Assembly (NCBI RefSeq): GCF_003315345.1
Contig: NZ_QNRO01000006.1
Span: 140,779 to 204,778, forward strand
Length of the DNA stretch: 64,000 bases
Direction of reading: 5' to 3'
Source of the DNA: Marinobacter pelagius
GTDB taxonomy: Bacteria > Pseudomonadota > Gammaproteobacteria > Pseudomonadales > Oleiphilaceae
A program made the position numbers and the translations under genes. Shown in pieces: positions 63,746 through 64,000 of the stretch. How positions within the stretch are numbered: the first letter of the stretch is position 1; each line of letters begins with the position of its first letter. A model generated the notes under the pieces. That model was not told the origin of the DNA. It made no database searches and saw only the letters and a program-made list of their open reading frames with translations.

Positions 63746-64000
63746 TTACAACTCCAGCACAAGATTTCTGCCGCCAAGAAAAAGCACCCAAACCGTTACC
63801 GCCGCCCAGTGAATGATTACCGGAACCCAGATAGAGCGGGAAAGAACGTATGCGTAGCCACAGGTAACCCCCATAGCGCTTACGATAACCAGAAACCACG
63901 GATCCCCCCCTCTGTCAGCCTAGTTGTCCAGTAGGCGGTTTCGCCTGAATTTAACCAATCAGGGGCGGCATGGGAGCATTCATGCCACGCTATTCCGAAG
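63746..64000 (-). pseudogene. CPBP family intramembrane protease, frameshifted at a seven-C run, 5' part outside window
   Basis: On the minus strand one frame reads FGIAWHECSHAAPDWLNSGE.. (at the window edge) up to a run of seven G (seven C on plus, 63904-63910). It then stops after about ten more codons. A second frame after the run reads DPWFLVIVSAMGVTCGYAYV.. and ends at 63746, with VPVIIHWAAVTVWVLFLGG. Together they look like the last 85 residues of a CPBP (Abi) protease, including the FxxxH and late H motifs. One base gained or two lost in the run would restore one frame. It may be a true frameshift, a slippery phase-variable run, or a sequencing error. Confidence 0.65.

Noticed and set aside
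63681..63899. 72-codon minus-strand ORF near the right edge
   Set aside because: Its translation is unlike any protein, while another minus-strand frame over the same bases gives CPBP protease-like sequence.

Overview
The window looks like an ordinary chromosomal segment of a Marinobacter-like marine gammaproteobacterium. The evidence is the gene order aroA-cmk-rpsA-ihfB-lapA-lapB-pyrF, the pyrD-rmf-rlmKL block, the tesA/ybbA-ybbP arrangement, a GC-rich codon bias, and lipid-related genes (oleate hydratase, hotdog thioesterases, an acyl-ACP-reductase-like protein). The genus is inferred from this content; no 16S rRNA gene is present.

Layout. 1-6160: translation, nucleotide and envelope housekeeping genes (aroA 3' part, cmk, rpsA, ihfB, lapA, lapB, pyrF), all on the plus strand. 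6161-6643: two structured repeat elements. 6644-21410: bounded by two identical tRNA-Asn genes on the minus strand. Between them lie an aminotransferase, uvrB, a GNAT/C39-peptidase fusion divergent from a RimK-type ATP-grasp ligase, a CDF metal transporter, pyrD, rmf, rlmKL, an outer membrane beta-barrel, an unknown acidic protein and an M18 aminopeptidase. 21484-31380: a YheT hydrolase, tesA, the ybbAP-type ABC exporter, a periplasmic binding protein, an SCP2-like/iron alcohol dehydrogenase operon behind a promoter covered by an inverted repeat, an M48 lipoprotein protease and a DUF599 membrane protein. 31399-38306: two overlapping thioesterases, htpG with a structured repeat upstream, a cluster of short palindromes, a 30-codon small ORF, katG behind a well-spaced OxyR-type site, and dusC.

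38463-49539: metabolic genes. They include a secreted metallo-beta-lactamase-fold protein, a eukaryote-type class I aldolase, a 685-residue protein whose C-terminal half resembles cyanobacterial acyl-ACP reductase, bacteriohemerythrin, ogt, a double-CDGSH/glutamate-synthase-domain fusion, an alpha/beta hydrolase, a threonine-aldolase-like enzyme and oleate hydratase. 49607-55129: pirin, a LysE exporter, AraC regulator and methyltransferase with overlapping ends, a lipoprotein of different composition, and an SGNH hydrolase. 55143-60551: a run of small accessory genes on the minus strand. 61024-64000: an accessory patch with a NucS-like nuclease, a possible PD-(D/E)XK protein, a GNAT, a YoeB/YefM toxin-antitoxin pair with a recognisable self-regulated promoter, chaB, and a CPBP protease gene broken at a run of seven C (G on the coding strand).

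Most promising leads: (1) the AAR-like two-domain protein at 40644-42701; (2) the GNAT-C39/RimK divergent pair at 10220-13035 with two mutually exclusive hairpins between them; (3) a family of about 100-bp elements (three copies) whose long arms differ between copies but stay complementary within each copy; (4) the double-CDGSH fusion at 43805; (5) the 30-residue ORF at 34763. No CRISPR array, rRNA gene, prophage, transposase or intact mobile element was seen.
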